Source: Pseudoxanthomonas sp. GM95
GTDB taxonomy: Bacteria; Pseudomonadota; Gammaproteobacteria; Xanthomonadales; Xanthomonadaceae
DNA length: 64,000 nucleotides
Direction: 5' to 3'
NCBI RefSeq assembly: GCF_900109775.1
Contig: NZ_FOAX01000001.1
Location: 434,001-498,000, forward strand
Within the stretch, counting starts at the first letter, position 1; every line of letters begins with the position of its first letter. Shown here piece after piece: positions 55,716 to 64,000 of this stretch. The position numbers were made by a program, and so were the translations under genes. The notes beneath the pieces were generated by a model that saw nothing but the letters and a program-made list of their open reading frames with translations, had not been told where the DNA came from and ran no database searches.

Positions 55716-56675
55716 GTGCAAGACGAACGCAGCCTGCTGGTCTTTTCCGGCAACGCCAACAAACCCCTCGCCCAGAGCATCTGCCGTGAACTCGGCGTGC
55801 GTCCGGGCAAGGCGATGGTCTCGCATTTCTCCGACGGCGAAGTCCAGGTGGAGATCGAAGAGAACGTCCGCCGCCAGGAAGTCTTCGTCATCCAGCCGAC
55901 CTGCGCGCCCAGCGCGGAGAACCTGATGGAATTGCTGGTGCTGATCGACGCGCTCAAGCGCGCCAGCGCCGCCAGCGTCACCGCCGTGGTGCCGTATTTC
56001 GGCTACTCGCGCCAGGATCGTCGCCTGCGCTCCTCGCGCGTGCCGATCACGGCCAAGGTCGCCGCCAAAATGTTCAGCGCGGTCAGCGCCGATCGCGTGC
56101 TCACGGTCGACCTGCACGCCGACCAGATCCAGGGGTTCTTCGATATCCCGGTCGACAACGTGTACGCCTCGCCGCTGCTGCTGGCCGACATCTGGCGCGC
56201 CTACGGCACCGACAACATGGTGGTGGTCTCACCGGACGTGGGCGGCGTGGTCCGCGCCCGCGCGGTGGCCAAGCGCCTGGACGATGCGGACCTGGCGATC
56301 ATCGACAAGCGCCGTCCGCGCGCCAACGTGTCCACGGTGATGAACATCATCGGTGACGTGGAAGGCAAGGCCTGCGTGCTGGTCGACGACATCGTCGACA
56401 CCGCCGGCACCCTGTGCGCTGCCGCAGCGGCGCTGAAGGACCGTGGCGCGACCAAGGTCGCCGCCTACTGCACCCACCCGGTGCTGTCCGGCCCGGCCGT
56501 GGACAACCTCAACAAGTCCGCGCTGGACGAGCTGGTGGTGACCGACACGATCCCGCTGTCGCCGGCCGCCGCGGCCTGCACCAAGATCCGCCAGCTGTCG
56601 GTGGCCGGGATGCTGGCCGAGACCATCCGCCGTATCGCCTTCGGCGAATCGGTCAGCTCGCTGTACGTGGATTGA
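55716..56675 (+). CDS. prs: Ribose-phosphate pyrophosphokinase Prs
   Basis: Makes PRPP from ribose-5-phosphate and ATP for nucleotide, His and Trp synthesis. It has 319 residues. Flexible-loop region [16 protein letters not shown], catalytic KRRPRAN and the PRPP-binding [11 protein letters not shown] are present. Start GTG 55716 gives the standard N-terminus [16 protein letters not shown]; the open frame upstream runs into the tRNA. Confidence 0.97.
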   Translation: MQDERSLLVFSGNANKPLAQSICRELGVRPGKAMVSHFSDGEVQVEIEENVRRQEVFVIQPTCAPSAENLMELLVLIDALKRASAASVTAVVPYFGYSRQDRRLRSSRVPITAKVAAKMFSAVSADRVLTVDLHADQIQGFFDIPVDNVYASPLLLADIWRAYGTDNMVVVSPDVGGVVRARAVAKRLDDADLAIIDKRRPRANVSTVMNIIGDVEGKACVLVDDIVDTAGTLCAAAAALKDRGATKVAAYCTHPVLSGPAVDNLNKSALDELVVTDTIPLSPAAAACTKIRQLSVAGMLAETIRRIAFGESVSSLYVD

Positions 56676-56685
56676 TCCAAGTTCC

Positions 56686-56761
56686 GGGCGGTCGCCCTGT
56701 CGGCGACGGCCCAACACGACTCTTCTGGTCGCGGAAGAGTCGCATCCCCGCCGCGAGGCGG
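56686..56761 (+). promoter_or_regulatory. Three-hairpin leader between prs and rplY
   Basis: The 111-base gap is almost filled by three stems: GGGCGGTCGCC/GGCGACGGCCC (56686-56712, one mismatch), CGACTCTTC/GAAGAGTCG (56717-56742, perfect) and CCGCC/GGCGG (56748-56761, GCGA loop) followed by TTTACA and the ribosome site. It could be a processing/termination region for prs or an autoregulatory leader for ribosomal protein L25, which binds 5S rRNA. Confidence 0.45.
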
Positions 56762-56786
56762 TTTACATCAGAGAAAAGTGAAAACC

Positions 56787-57449
56787 ATGGCTAATACACA
56801 CGAAATCAAGGTGGAGCGCCGCGAAGACGAAGGTAAGGGTGCGAGCCGCCGCCTGCGTCACGCCGGTAGCGTCCCCGCCATCGTCTACGGTGGCGACCTC
56901 AAGCCGGTCAGCATCCAGCTGAACCACAACGAAGTCTGGACCGCCAGCCAGCACGACTGGTTCTACTCGTCGATCCTGGACCTGAGCCTCAACGGCGACG
57001 TGCAGAAGGTGCTGCTGCGTGACATGCAGCGCCATCCGTTCAAGCAGCAGATCATGCACCTGGACTTCCAGCGCGTGAACGACAAGGAAGCCATCCGCAC
57101 CGCCGTGCCGCTGCACTTCCTGAACCAGGAAACCTCGCCGGCCGGCAAGTCGTCCGAAGTGGTCATCACCCACGAACTGAACGAAGTCGTGGTCGAGTGC
57201 CTGCCGAAGGACCTGCCGGAGTTCATCGAGATCGACCTGGCCAAGATCGCCCAGGGCGACGTGATCCACCTGTCGGAGCTGAAGCTGCCGGCCGGCGTCG
57301 AGATCCCCGAGCTGAAGCTGGGCAAGGAGCACGACGTGGCGGTGGTCATCGCCAAGTTCGCCAAGATCGAGGAAGAGTCGGAAGACGCCGACGAAACCTC
57401 GGCCGAAGTCCCGGCCGCCAAGGTGGCCAAGGACGACAGCGAGAAGTGA
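56787..57449 (+). CDS. rplY: 50S ribosomal protein L25 (long CTC form)
   Basis: 5S-rRNA-binding ribosomal protein of 220 residues. N-terminal L25 domain with EGKGASRRLRHAGSVPAIVYGG, then the TL5/CTC C-terminal domain (PLHFLNQETSPAG; LPEFIEIDLAKIAQGDVIHLSEL) and an acidic-Ala tail. ATG 56787 is preferred over GTG 56778 because the standard L25 N-terminus follows. Lies between prs and pth, the common order. Confidence 0.96.
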   Translation: MANTHEIKVERREDEGKGASRRLRHAGSVPAIVYGGDLKPVSIQLNHNEVWTASQHDWFYSSILDLSLNGDVQKVLLRDMQRHPFKQQIMHLDFQRVNDKEAIRTAVPLHFLNQETSPAGKSSEVVITHELNEVVVECLPKDLPEFIEIDLAKIAQGDVIHLSELKLPAGVEIPELKLGKEHDVAVVIAKFAKIEEESEDADETSAEVPAAKVAKDDSEK

Positions 57450-57460
57450 TCCATCTCCTT

Positions 57461-57482
57461 CGCGCCGGCCTGTGCCGGCGCG
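57461..57482 (+). other. Intercistronic hairpin rplY-pth
   Basis: CGCGCCGGC at 57461-57469 pairs with GCCGGCGCG at 57474-57482 (9 bp, loop CTGT). No T-run follows; it may adjust rplY versus pth message levels. Confidence 0.4.
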
Positions 57483-57506
57483 GGGGAAGCGGATCGTGCT
57501 GCTTGC

Positions 57507-58085
57507 ATGGAAGGCGTGCGCCTCATCGTCGGCCTGGGTAATCCCGGTGCCGAACACGCGCGGACCCGGCATAACGCCGGGTTCCGTTTTGTGGACACCC
57601 TGGCAGCAGCGCAAGGCCAGCGTTTCAGCGTGGACGCCAAGCTGTTTGGCGAGACCGCGCAGGTCAGCATCAACGGCCAGACGGTGCGGCTGCTCAAGCC
57701 GTCCACCTACATGAACCTCTCGGGCAAGTCGGTCACCGCCGCGCTGCGGTTCTGGAAACTCGAACCCGAGCAGGCGCTGCTGGCGCACGACGAGCTGGAC
57801 ATGCCGCCTGGCGTGGCCCGACTGAAATTCGATGGTGGGCACGGCGGCCAGAACGGCCTGCGCGACACCATGCAACTGCTGGGGCACGGGCGCTTTGGTC
57901 GCCTGCGCATCGGCATCGGCCATCCCGGCCACAAGGACAAGGTCACCGGTTGGGTGTTGGGCCGTCCCAATGCCGACGACGAGATCCTGATCGGGCGCGC
58001 CATCGATGAGGCGCTGGATGTCCTGCCGCTGGCGGTTGCCGGCGATTTCAACGAGGCGATGAAGCGCCTGCACACCCCCAAATAG
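57507..58085 (+). CDS. pth: Peptidyl-tRNA hydrolase
   Basis: Recycles peptidyl-tRNA released from stalled ribosomes. It has 192 residues. N-terminal VGLGNPGAEHARTRHNAGF with catalytic H22, the conserved KPSTYMNLSG, HDELDMPPG and GGHGGQNGLRD segments. Ribosome site weak. Followed after 75 bases by ychF. Confidence 0.96.
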   Translation: MEGVRLIVGLGNPGAEHARTRHNAGFRFVDTLAAAQGQRFSVDAKLFGETAQVSINGQTVRLLKPSTYMNLSGKSVTAALRFWKLEPEQALLAHDELDMPPGVARLKFDGGHGGQNGLRDTMQLLGHGRFGRLRIGIGHPGHKDKVTGWVLGRPNADDEILIGRAIDEALDVLPLAVAGDFNEAMKRLHTPK

Positions 58086-58160
58086 CGAGCCGTTCAACCG
58101 TGAGCCGATGCGCTGATGCGTGGGCTGACGGTTACCGGCTTTCGGTTACCGGAGAAATTC

Positions 58161-59252
58161 ATGGGCATCAAATGCGGCATCGTGGGCCTGCCGAACGTCG
58201 GCAAGTCGACCCTCTTCAACGCGCTGACCAAGGCGGGTATTGCCGCGGCCAACTTCCCGTTCTGCACGATCGAACCCAACGTCGGCATCGTGCCGGTGCC
58301 GGATCCGCGCCTGAAGGCGCTGGCCGACATCGTCAAGCCGCAGAAGGTCGTGCCGACGGCGGTCGAGTTCGTCGACATTGCCGGCCTGGTCGCCGGTGCG
58401 GCCAGCGGTGAAGGCCTGGGCAACAAGTTCCTGTCGCACATCCGCGAAGTCGATGCGATCACCCACGTGGTGCGCTGCTTCGAGAACGACGACGTGATCC
58501 ACGTCAACAACAAGGTCGACCCGATCTCGGACATCGACACGATCGATACCGAGCTGGCGCTGGCTGACCTGGACAGCGTGGAAAAGGCGCTCAACCGCGC
58601 CGAGCGCAGCGCCAAGGGTGGCGACAAAGAAGCGGCCGCGCGCAAGCCGGTGCTGGCCAAGCTGCTGGCAGCGCTCAACGACGGCATCCCCGGCCGCGGC
58701 GCGGGCCTGGACGACGAGGAAAAGGCGCTGGTGCGTGACCTGTTCCTGCTGACCCTCAAGCCGGTGATGTACATCGCCAACGTGCTGGAGGACGGCTTCG
58801 AGAACAACCCGCACCTGGACGCCGTGCGCGCCCGTGCCGAGAAGGAAGGCGCGCGCGTGGTGCCGGTGTCGGCCGCGATCGAGGAAGAGCTCTCGCAGCT
58901 GGACGATGAGGATCGCGACACCTTCCTGGCCGACCTGGGCCTGGAAGAGCCGGGCCTGAACCGCGTGATCTACGCGGCCTACCAGCTGCTGGGTCTGCAG
59001 ACCTACTTCACCGCTGGCGTACAGGAAGTGCGCGCGTGGACGGTCAAGGCCGGCTCGACCGCGCCCAAGGCAGCGGCGGTGATCCACACCGATTTCGAGA
59101 AGGGCTTCATCCGCGCCGAGACGATGGCCTACGACGATTTCATCAAGTACAAGGGCGAAGCCGGCTGCAAGGAAGCCGGGCGCCTGCGTCTGGAAGGCAA
59201 GGAGTACAAAGTGCAGGAAGGCGACATCCTGCATTTCCGCTTCAACGTCTGA
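58161..59252 (+). CDS. ychF: Redox-regulated ATPase YchF (OLA1 family)
   Basis: Obg-family P-loop protein that prefers ATP and binds ribosomes. It has 363 residues, the usual length. G1 [14 protein letters not shown], switch region [16 protein letters not shown], coiled-coil insertion, and C-terminal TGS domain ([27 protein letters not shown]). ATG 58161 with GGAGAA upstream; a longer frame from 58116 is rejected. Confidence 0.97.
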   Translation: MGIKCGIVGLPNVGKSTLFNALTKAGIAAANFPFCTIEPNVGIVPVPDPRLKALADIVKPQKVVPTAVEFVDIAGLVAGAASGEGLGNKFLSHIREVDAITHVVRCFENDDVIHVNNKVDPISDIDTIDTELALADLDSVEKALNRAERSAKGGDKEAAARKPVLAKLLAALNDGIPGRGAGLDDEEKALVRDLFLLTLKPVMYIANVLEDGFENNPHLDAVRARAEKEGARVVPVSAAIEEELSQLDDEDRDTFLADLGLEEPGLNRVIYAAYQLLGLQTYFTAGVQEVRAWTVKAGSTAPKAAAVIHTDFEKGFIRAETMAYDDFIKYKGEAGCKEAGRLRLEGKEYKVQEGDILHFRFNV

Positions 59253-59274
59253 TTCGTCGGGCGCATCGTTTCAG

Positions 59275-59310
59275 CAGACAGGCCGCGCATTGCGCGGCCT
59301 GTCTGTTTTT
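59275..59310 (+). terminator. Rho-independent terminator after ychF
   Basis: CAGACAGGCCGCGCA at 59275-59289 is perfectly complementary to TGCGCGGCCTGTCTG at 59291-59305, followed by TTTTT. It ends the long plus-strand run starting at 52357. Confidence 0.92.
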
Positions 59311-59343
59311 GGTCTGTGGCGACGCGCTGTTGTTTTTGCTTCC

Positions 59344-59366
59344 TTCCCTTCGCGTAGCGAAGGGAA
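59344..59366. other. Palindromic hairpin between ychF and liuE
   Basis: TTCCCTTCGC at 59344-59353 and GCGAAGGGAA at 59357-59366 form a 10-bp stem with a 3-base loop, 19 bases after the liuE stop. It has no T-run on the minus strand. It may be a dispersed intergenic palindrome or an end-protecting hairpin of the liu transcript. Confidence 0.45.
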
Positions 59367-59384
59367 AGGGCCGAACGCGCAAGC

Positions 59385-60296
59385 TCAGGCGACTGCGCGC
59401 CCTGCAAGCGCCTGCGCCACCTTGCTGCGCGTGGTGCGCCCCAGCGCCTGGCAGATGAAGTCGCCGGCCTGCGCCAGCTTGTGCAGGTCCACGCCCGTTT
59501 CGATGCCCAATCCGTCCAGCAGATACAGCAGGTCCTCGCTGGCGACATTGCCGGCCGCGCCAGGCGCATACGGGCAGCCGCCCAGGCCGGCCACCGAGCT
59601 GTCGAAGGTCGCCACGCCCAACTCCAGCGAGGCGTAGACGTTGGCCAGCGCCTGGCCGAAGGTGTCGTGGTAATGCCCGGCCAGCTGCGCGACCGGCACG
59701 CGTGCCATCACCGCTTCGAGCATCGCGTGCGTCTTGCCCGGCGTGCCGACGCCGATGGTGTCGCCCAGCGAGATCTCGAAGCAGCCCTGATCCAGCAGCG
59801 CGGCGGCGACATCGGCCACCGCCTGCGGTGCGATCGCGCCCTCGTAGGGGCAGCCGAGCACGCAGGACACATAGCCGCGCACCGGAATGCCCGCTTCGCG
59901 CGCCGCGCGCGTCACCGCTTCGAAGCGCTGCAGGCTTTCGGCGATCGAGCAGTTGATGTTCTTCTGCGAGAACGTCTCCGACGCCGCGCCGAACACCGCT
60001 ACTTCATCGGCGCCGGCGGCCAGCGCCGCCTCGAAGCCTTTCAGATTGGGCGTCAGCGCCGAATACACCACGCCCGCGCGGCGCGGAACGCCGCGCATCA
60101 CCGCGTCGTGATCGGCCATCTGCGGGACCCATTTGGGCGACACGAACGCGGTGGCTTCGATATGGCGCAGGCCGGCCTGCGCCAGGCGCGCGATCAGGTC
60201 CAGCTTGGTCTGCGTGGCGACGTTGCCCGGCTCGTTCTGCAGGCCATCGCGCGCGCCCATCTCGACCAGCTTCACCCGCGCGGGCAGGGCGCTCAC
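59385..60296 (-). CDS. liuE: Hydroxymethylglutaryl-CoA lyase
   Basis: Cleaves HMG-CoA to acetoacetate and acetyl-CoA, last step of leucine breakdown. It has 303 residues. [14 protein letters not shown] at the N-terminus, [13 protein letters not shown] (metal-binding His) and [27 protein letters not shown] with the family cysteine signature. GTG 60296 overlaps the liuD stop (GTGA). A longer frame to 60356 lies inside liuD. Confidence 0.95.
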   Translation of the reverse strand: MSALPARVKLVEMGARDGLQNEPGNVATQTKLDLIARLAQAGLRHIEATAFVSPKWVPQMADHDAVMRGVPRRAGVVYSALTPNLKGFEAALAAGADEVAVFGAASETFSQKNINCSIAESLQRFEAVTRAAREAGIPVRGYVSCVLGCPYEGAIAPQAVADVAAALLDQGCFEISLGDTIGVGTPGKTHAMLEAVMARVPVAQLAGHYHDTFGQALANVYASLELGVATFDSSVAGLGGCPYAPGAAGNVASEDLLYLLDGLGIETGVDLHKLAQAGDFICQALGRTTRSKVAQALAGRAVA

Positions 60297-62293
60297 GCCG
60301 CGGCCTCGAAATCGACCAGCGGTGCCTTGTCGGCCACCAGATCGCCGACCTTGCACAGCATCTGGGTCACGGTGCCGTCGGCGGGCGCGCTGACGGTGTA
60401 TTCCATCTTCATCGCTTCCATCACCAGCAGCGGCGCACCGGCGGCGACGCGCGCGCCATCGGCAGCCAGCACCGCGATGATGCGGCCGGGCATCGGTGCG
60501 CTCAGGCCGCCGTGCGCATCGGACTGGCCCGCGACATGAGCCAGCGGATCGATCGGCGCCAGCACCGCATGGCCGGCGGCGGTGAACACGTGCAGCGCGC
60601 CGTCGGCAGCCGCGATGACGGTCGCGTGGCCCTGGCGTGTGCCCAGGCGATAGCGCAGCGCCGCGTCTTCGCAGTGCAACACCTGCGCAGGCGTGCCGTC
60701 GAGTTCGGCGCCGCCACGGCCGTCATGGCGCACGCTGACGCGATGAGCGCCGCCGGCCGCATCGCGCAGGTCGAGCGTGCGCATGGCCGCGCCGTTGATG
60801 CGCCAGCCGTCGCTCTGCGCCCACGGGCTGTGGGGGTCGTCGGTGCTGATGCTGGCCTGCGTGGCGGCACGCTGCGCGTCGGCCTGCAGCGTCCACAGCG
60901 CGGCCACGGCCAGCGCATCGGCCGGAAGCGGTGCATCGGTGCCGAGCAACTGGGACAGGGCGCGTTCGATCAGGCCGGTGTCGTAGCCGCCGGCGCGCAC
61001 CTCGGGATGGACGATCAGGCGCGACAGGAACGCCACGTTGTTGCCCACCCCGACGATCCGCGTGCCGGCCAGCGCCTGCTGCATCCGCAAGAGCGCAGCC
61101 TCGCGGGTTTCATCCCAGACGATCAGCTTGGCGATCATCGGGTCGTAATCCGGCCCGATCACATCGCCGCGCTCCACGCCGGTATCGACGCGCACGTGGC
61201 GCAGCGCGGTCGGGAAATGCAGGTGTTCGAGCGTGCCGGTGGAGGGCAGGAAGCCGGTGTCCGGTTGCTCGGCGTAGAGTCGCACCTCGATCGCGTGGCC
61301 CTGCAGCGGAATCGCGTCCTGGGCAAGCGGTAAAGGCTGGCCATCGGCCACGCGCAGCTGCCATTCGACCAGGTCCTGGCCGGTGACCAGCTCGGTGACC
61401 GGGTGTTCGACCTGCAGCCGGGTGTTCATTTCCATGAAGTAGAACGCGCCATCGGCATCGACGATGAACTCCACCGTCCCCGCGCCGACGTAACCCGCCG
61501 CGCGCGCCGCATCGACCGCGGCGGTGCCGATCGCGCTGCGGAAGGCCGCGCTGATGTGCGGCGCCGGCGCTTCCTCGATGACTTTCTGGTGGCGGCGCTG
61601 CGCCGAACAGTCGCGTTCGTAAAGATGCACGACGTGGCCATGCGTATCGCCGAACACCTGCACCTCGATATGGCGCGGGCGCACCAGGTATTTCTCGACC
61701 AGCACGCGGTCGTCGCCGAAGCTGGCGCGCGCCTCGCGCTGGCAGGACGCCAGCGCCGCCTCGAAATCAGCGTCCCGTTCGACCACGCGCATGCCCTTGC
61801 CGCCGCCGCCAGCGCTGGCCTTGATCAAGACCGGATAGCCGATGCGCGCGGCCTCGCTACGCAACAAGGCGGGCGACTGGTCATCGCCGTGATAGCCGGG
61901 CACCAGCGGCACGCCGGCGGCCTGCATCAGCGCCTTGGCTGCGGACTTGGAGCCCATCGCTTCGATCGCCGACACCGGCGGGCCGATGAAAGTCAGCCCG
62001 GCATCCGCACACGCGCGAGCGAAGTCCGCGTTCTCCGACAGGAAGCCATAGCCCGGATGCACCGCCTGTGCGCTGGTGGCCAGCGCCGCGGCGATGACCT
62101 TGTCCGCGCGCAGGTAGCTTTCGCGCGAGGCGGCCGGGCCAATGCAGATTGCCTCGTCGGCCAGGCGGACGTGGCGTGCGTTGGCATCGGCCTGCGAATA
62201 GACAGCCACCGTGGCGATGCCCAGGCAGCGGCAGGTGGCGATGATGCGGCAGGCGATCTCGCCGCGGTTGGCAATCAGGATCTTGTCGAACAC
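60293..62293 (-). CDS. liuD: Methylcrotonyl-CoA carboxylase biotin-containing subunit
   Basis: Biotin carboxylase plus biotin-carrier subunit of 3-methylcrotonyl-CoA carboxylase, 666 residues. N-terminal [13 protein letters not shown]-grasp glycine loop [14 protein letters not shown], catalytic [15 protein letters not shown], and C-terminal biotinyl domain with EAMKMEY, biotin on K629. Adjacent liuB gives the carboxyltransferase half, which decides for methylcrotonyl-CoA over acetyl- or propionyl-CoA. Start GTG 62293, 2 bases after liuC. Confidence 0.95.
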   Translation of the reverse strand: MFDKILIANRGEIACRIIATCRCLGIATVAVYSQADANARHVRLADEAICIGPAASRESYLRADKVIAAALATSAQAVHPGYGFLSENADFARACADAGLTFIGPPVSAIEAMGSKSAAKALMQAAGVPLVPGYHGDDQSPALLRSEAARIGYPVLIKASAGGGGKGMRVVERDADFEAALASCQREARASFGDDRVLVEKYLVRPRHIEVQVFGDTHGHVVHLYERDCSAQRRHQKVIEEAPAPHISAAFRSAIGTAAVDAARAAGYVGAGTVEFIVDADGAFYFMEMNTRLQVEHPVTELVTGQDLVEWQLRVADGQPLPLAQDAIPLQGHAIEVRLYAEQPDTGFLPSTGTLEHLHFPTALRHVRVDTGVERGDVIGPDYDPMIAKLIVWDETREAALLRMQQALAGTRIVGVGNNVAFLSRLIVHPEVRAGGYDTGLIERALSQLLGTDAPLPADALAVAALWTLQADAQRAATQASISTDDPHSPWAQSDGWRINGAAMRTLDLRDAAGGAHRVSVRHDGRGGAELDGTPAQVLHCEDAALRYRLGTRQGHATVIAAADGALHVFTAAGHAVLAPIDPLAHVAGQSDAHGGLSAPMPGRIIAVLAADGARVAAGAPLLVMEAMKMEYTVSAPADGTVTQMLCKVGDLVADKAPLVDFEAAA

Positions 62294-62295
62294 GC

Positions 62296-63081
62296 TCAGG
62301 ATCTCCAGGCCGGCGGACGCTTGGCGAAGAAGGCGGCGATGCCTTCGCGCGCCTCGTCGCTGTCGCGCGCGGCGGCGATGCGCGCGGTGGTGTCATGGAT
62401 CAGCGCGGTGCCGATCGGCTGGGCGGCCACGTGCTGGACCAGCCGCTTGCACGCCGACTGCGCCTGCGGCGCGCCAGCCAGCAGGGCCTCGGTGATGTCA
62501 CGGACGCGCGCGTCCAGCGCCGCTGCGTCGCAGACCTCGTGCACCAGCCCCAGCTGCAGGGCCTGCGCCGCGTCGAAGCGTTCACCGGTCAGGAAGTAGC
62601 GCTGCGCCGCACGCGCGCCAATCGCGCGCAGGACGTACGGGCTGATCGTGGCAGGGATCAGGCCCAGCCGCACTTCGGTCGTGCCGAAGGACGCCTCCGG
62701 CGAAGCAATCGCGATGTCGCAGGCCGCGACCAGCCCGGTGCCGCCGGCCAGCGCCGCGCCGTGCACGCGTGCGATCGTCGGCTTGGCGCAATGGGCCAGC
62801 GTGGACAGCATCGTCGCCAACGCGCCGGCATCACGCAGGTTCTCGTCATGACTGAAGCCGGCCATGCGCCGCATCCAGTCCAGGTCGCCACCGGCGCAGA
62901 AACTCCTGCCGCGTCCGGCCAGCACGATCACGCGCGTGCCCGCATCGGCCTCCAGCGTGCGCAGCGTCTCGGTCAGCGCGGCGATCAGGTGTTCGTCGAA
63001 TGCGTTGTGGACTTCTGGCCGGTTGAGCCACAGCGTGGCGACCGGGCCGTCGTGTTCGAGTTGCAGGTTCGATGCGCTCAT
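62296..63081 (-). CDS. liuC: Enoyl-CoA hydratase, probably methylglutaconyl-CoA hydratase
   Basis: Crotonase-fold protein of 261 residues. Oxyanion-hole segments FCAGGDLDWM and HGAALAGGTGLVAACD, catalytic-Glu region SFGTTEVRLGLIPATI. Position between the two carboxylase subunit genes points to hydration of 3-methylglutaconyl-CoA to HMG-CoA. ATG 63081, 10 bases after liuB. Confidence 0.93.
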   Translation of the reverse strand: MSASNLQLEHDGPVATLWLNRPEVHNAFDEHLIAALTETLRTLEADAGTRVIVLAGRGRSFCAGGDLDWMRRMAGFSHDENLRDAGALATMLSTLAHCAKPTIARVHGAALAGGTGLVAACDIAIASPEASFGTTEVRLGLIPATISPYVLRAIGARAAQRYFLTGERFDAAQALQLGLVHEVCDAAALDARVRDITEALLAGAPQAQSACKRLVQHVAAQPIGTALIHDTTARIAAARDSDEAREGIAAFFAKRPPAWRS

Positions 63082-63091
63082 GCCGGTCGCC

Positions 63092-64000
63092 TCACATGCG
63101 GAACACGCCGAAGCGCGTCGGTGCGATCGGGGCGTTCAATGCCGCCGCCAGGCCCAGGCCAAGCAGGCGTCGGGTCTGCGCGGGATCGACGATGCCGTCG
63201 TCCCACAGGCGCGCGGTGGCGTAGTAGGGATCGGACTGCGCTTCGAACTGCGCGCGGGTCGGGGATTTGAAAGCTTCTTCTTCTTCCGCGCTCCAGGGCT
63301 TTCCCTGTGCTTCCATGGCGTCGCGCCGCACGGTGGCCAGCACGGACGAGGCCTGTTCGCCGCCCATTACCGAGATGCGCGAGTTCGGCCAGCTCCACAA
63401 AAAACGCGGCGAGTACGCGCGTCCGCACATGCCGTAATTGCCGGCGCCGTACGAGCCGCCGATCAACACGGTGAACTTCGGCACCGAAGTCGTCGCCACC
63501 GCGGTCACCAGCTTGGCGCCGTCCTTGGCGATACCGCCGTTTTCGTAAGCGCGGCCGACCATGAAGCCGGTGATGTTCTGCAAAAACACCAACGGAATCC
63601 CGCGCTGCGAGCACAGTTCGACGAAGTGCGCGCCCTTGAGCGCGCTCTCGGAAAACAGGATGCCGTTGTTGGCGACGATGCCCACCGGATAGCCGTGGAT
63701 GTGGGCGAAACCGGTGACCAGCGTGGTGCCGTAGCGCGCCTTGAATTCATCGAAGCGCGAACCATCGACGATGCGCGCGATGACCTCGCGCACGTCGTAA
63801 GGCTTGCGCGTATCGGAGGGAATCACGCCATAGAGTTCGGCCGGGTCGTAACGCGGTTCTTCCGGACTCTGCAGCTGCACCTGCGGGGCGATGCGCGGGC
63901 CCAGGTTACCCACGATCCGGCGCAGCAACGACAGCGCATGGTGGTCGTTGTCGGCCAAATGGTCGGCCACGCCGGACAGGCGCGTGTGCACGTCGGCGCC
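63092..64000 (-). CDS. liuB: Methylcrotonyl-CoA carboxylase carboxyltransferase subunit (5' end outside window)
   Basis: The frame is open to the window edge; 302 C-terminal residues are visible of a usual 535. Carboxyltransferase features: [54 protein letters not shown], the Gly-rich [38 protein letters not shown] typical of the methylcrotonyl type, and a C-terminal [17 protein letters not shown]. Upstream isovaleryl-CoA dehydrogenase (liuA) would be expected just outside the window. Confidence 0.95.
   Translation of the reverse strand, partial: GADVHTRLSGVADHLADNDHHALSLLRRIVGNLGPRIAPQVQLQSPEEPRYDPAELYGVIPSDTRKPYDVREVIARIVDGSRFDEFKARYGTTLVTGFAHIHGYPVGIVANNGILFSESALKGAHFVELCSQRGIPLVFLQNITGFMVGRAYENGGIAKDGAKLVTAVATTSVPKFTVLIGGSYGAGNYGMCGRAYSPRFLWSWPNSRISVMGGEQASSVLATVRRDAMEAQGKPWSAEEEEAFKSPTRAQFEAQSDPYYATARLWDDGIVDPAQTRRLLGLGLAAALNAPIAPTRFGVFRM

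Noticed and set aside
59344-59366. Intrinsic terminator of the liu operon
   Set aside because: The stem is strong, but the minus strand has no T-run after it, so it is listed only as a hairpin.

Overview
The window is GC-rich chromosomal DNA from a gammaproteobacterium of the Xanthomonadaceae (Lysobacteraceae). Protein features and gene order point there: kup directly before ruvB and ybgC-tolQRAB-pal-cpoB-queE-queC; ahpC-ahpF-oxyR on one strand; prfA-hemA divergent from a TPR protein-lolB-ispE-tRNA-Gln-prs-rplY-pth-ychF; and a proline iminopeptidase of 313 residues whose triad has the numbering known for the Xanthomonas enzyme (S110, D266, H294). The genus is not resolved (Pseudoxanthomonas, Stenotrophomonas and Lysobacter are all plausible). 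No prophage, insertion sequence, CRISPR array or rRNA was seen.

Layout. 1-9.4 kb (+): end of kup, ruvB, the Tol-Pal envelope operon and two preQ0 (queuosine) genes. 9.5-10.4 kb (+): tRNA-Lys and serB, ending at a two-way terminator. 10.4-14.9 kb (-): ahpC, ahpF, oxyR, tal, a peroxide-defence block with a recognisable OxyR site and promoter before ahpC. 15-18.7 kb: an esterase-like lipoprotein (-), prmC, pip and a Gly/Pro-rich exported protein (+). 18.8-22.6 kb (-): a transglutaminase-like protein and a tightly packed set of nitroreductase, 5'-3' exonuclease, NUDIX hydrolase and N-formylglutamate amidohydrolase. 22.7-27.5 kb (+): two tandem DUF1631 paralogues. 27.6-32.0 kb: the proton-translocating transhydrogenase genes, with pntAA separated from pntAB-pntB by an antiparallel sigma factor/DUF3619-like/DUF3106 cassette. 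32-33.2 kb: a small membrane protein (-) and sufT (+).

34-39.4 kb (+): a secreted M4 metalloprotease and a secreted S8 protease carrying closely related C-terminal PPC domains, on either side of ilvE. 39.6-41.1 kb (-): half-length asparaginase, DUF2069, wrbA. 41.2-43.3 kb (+): a YihY/BrkB-family membrane protein, a TlpA-like lipoprotein and an acylphosphatase, coupled by overlaps. 43.4-46.2 kb (-): a glycosyltransferase and the operon moaB-HTH-ppk2. 46.3-49.9 kb: a secreted S8 protease and an Ala/Ser-rich secreted protein (-), divergent from an ECF sigma/anti-sigma pair (+). 50-52.3 kb (-): hemA-prfA. 52.4-59.3 kb (+): the TPR-lolB-ispE-tRNA-prs-rplY-pth-ychF run. 59.4-64 kb (-): leucine/isovalerate catabolism (liuB partial, liuC, liuD, liuE).

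Most of the window is housekeeping. The least explained parts are the ECF sigma/S8 protease/11-mer-repeat protein neighbourhood (46.3-49.9 kb), the sigma cassette inside the pnt locus, the moaB-HTH-ppk2 operon, the DUF1631 pair, and the non-coding DNA before the two PPC proteases. I found no clear evidence of a wholly new system.
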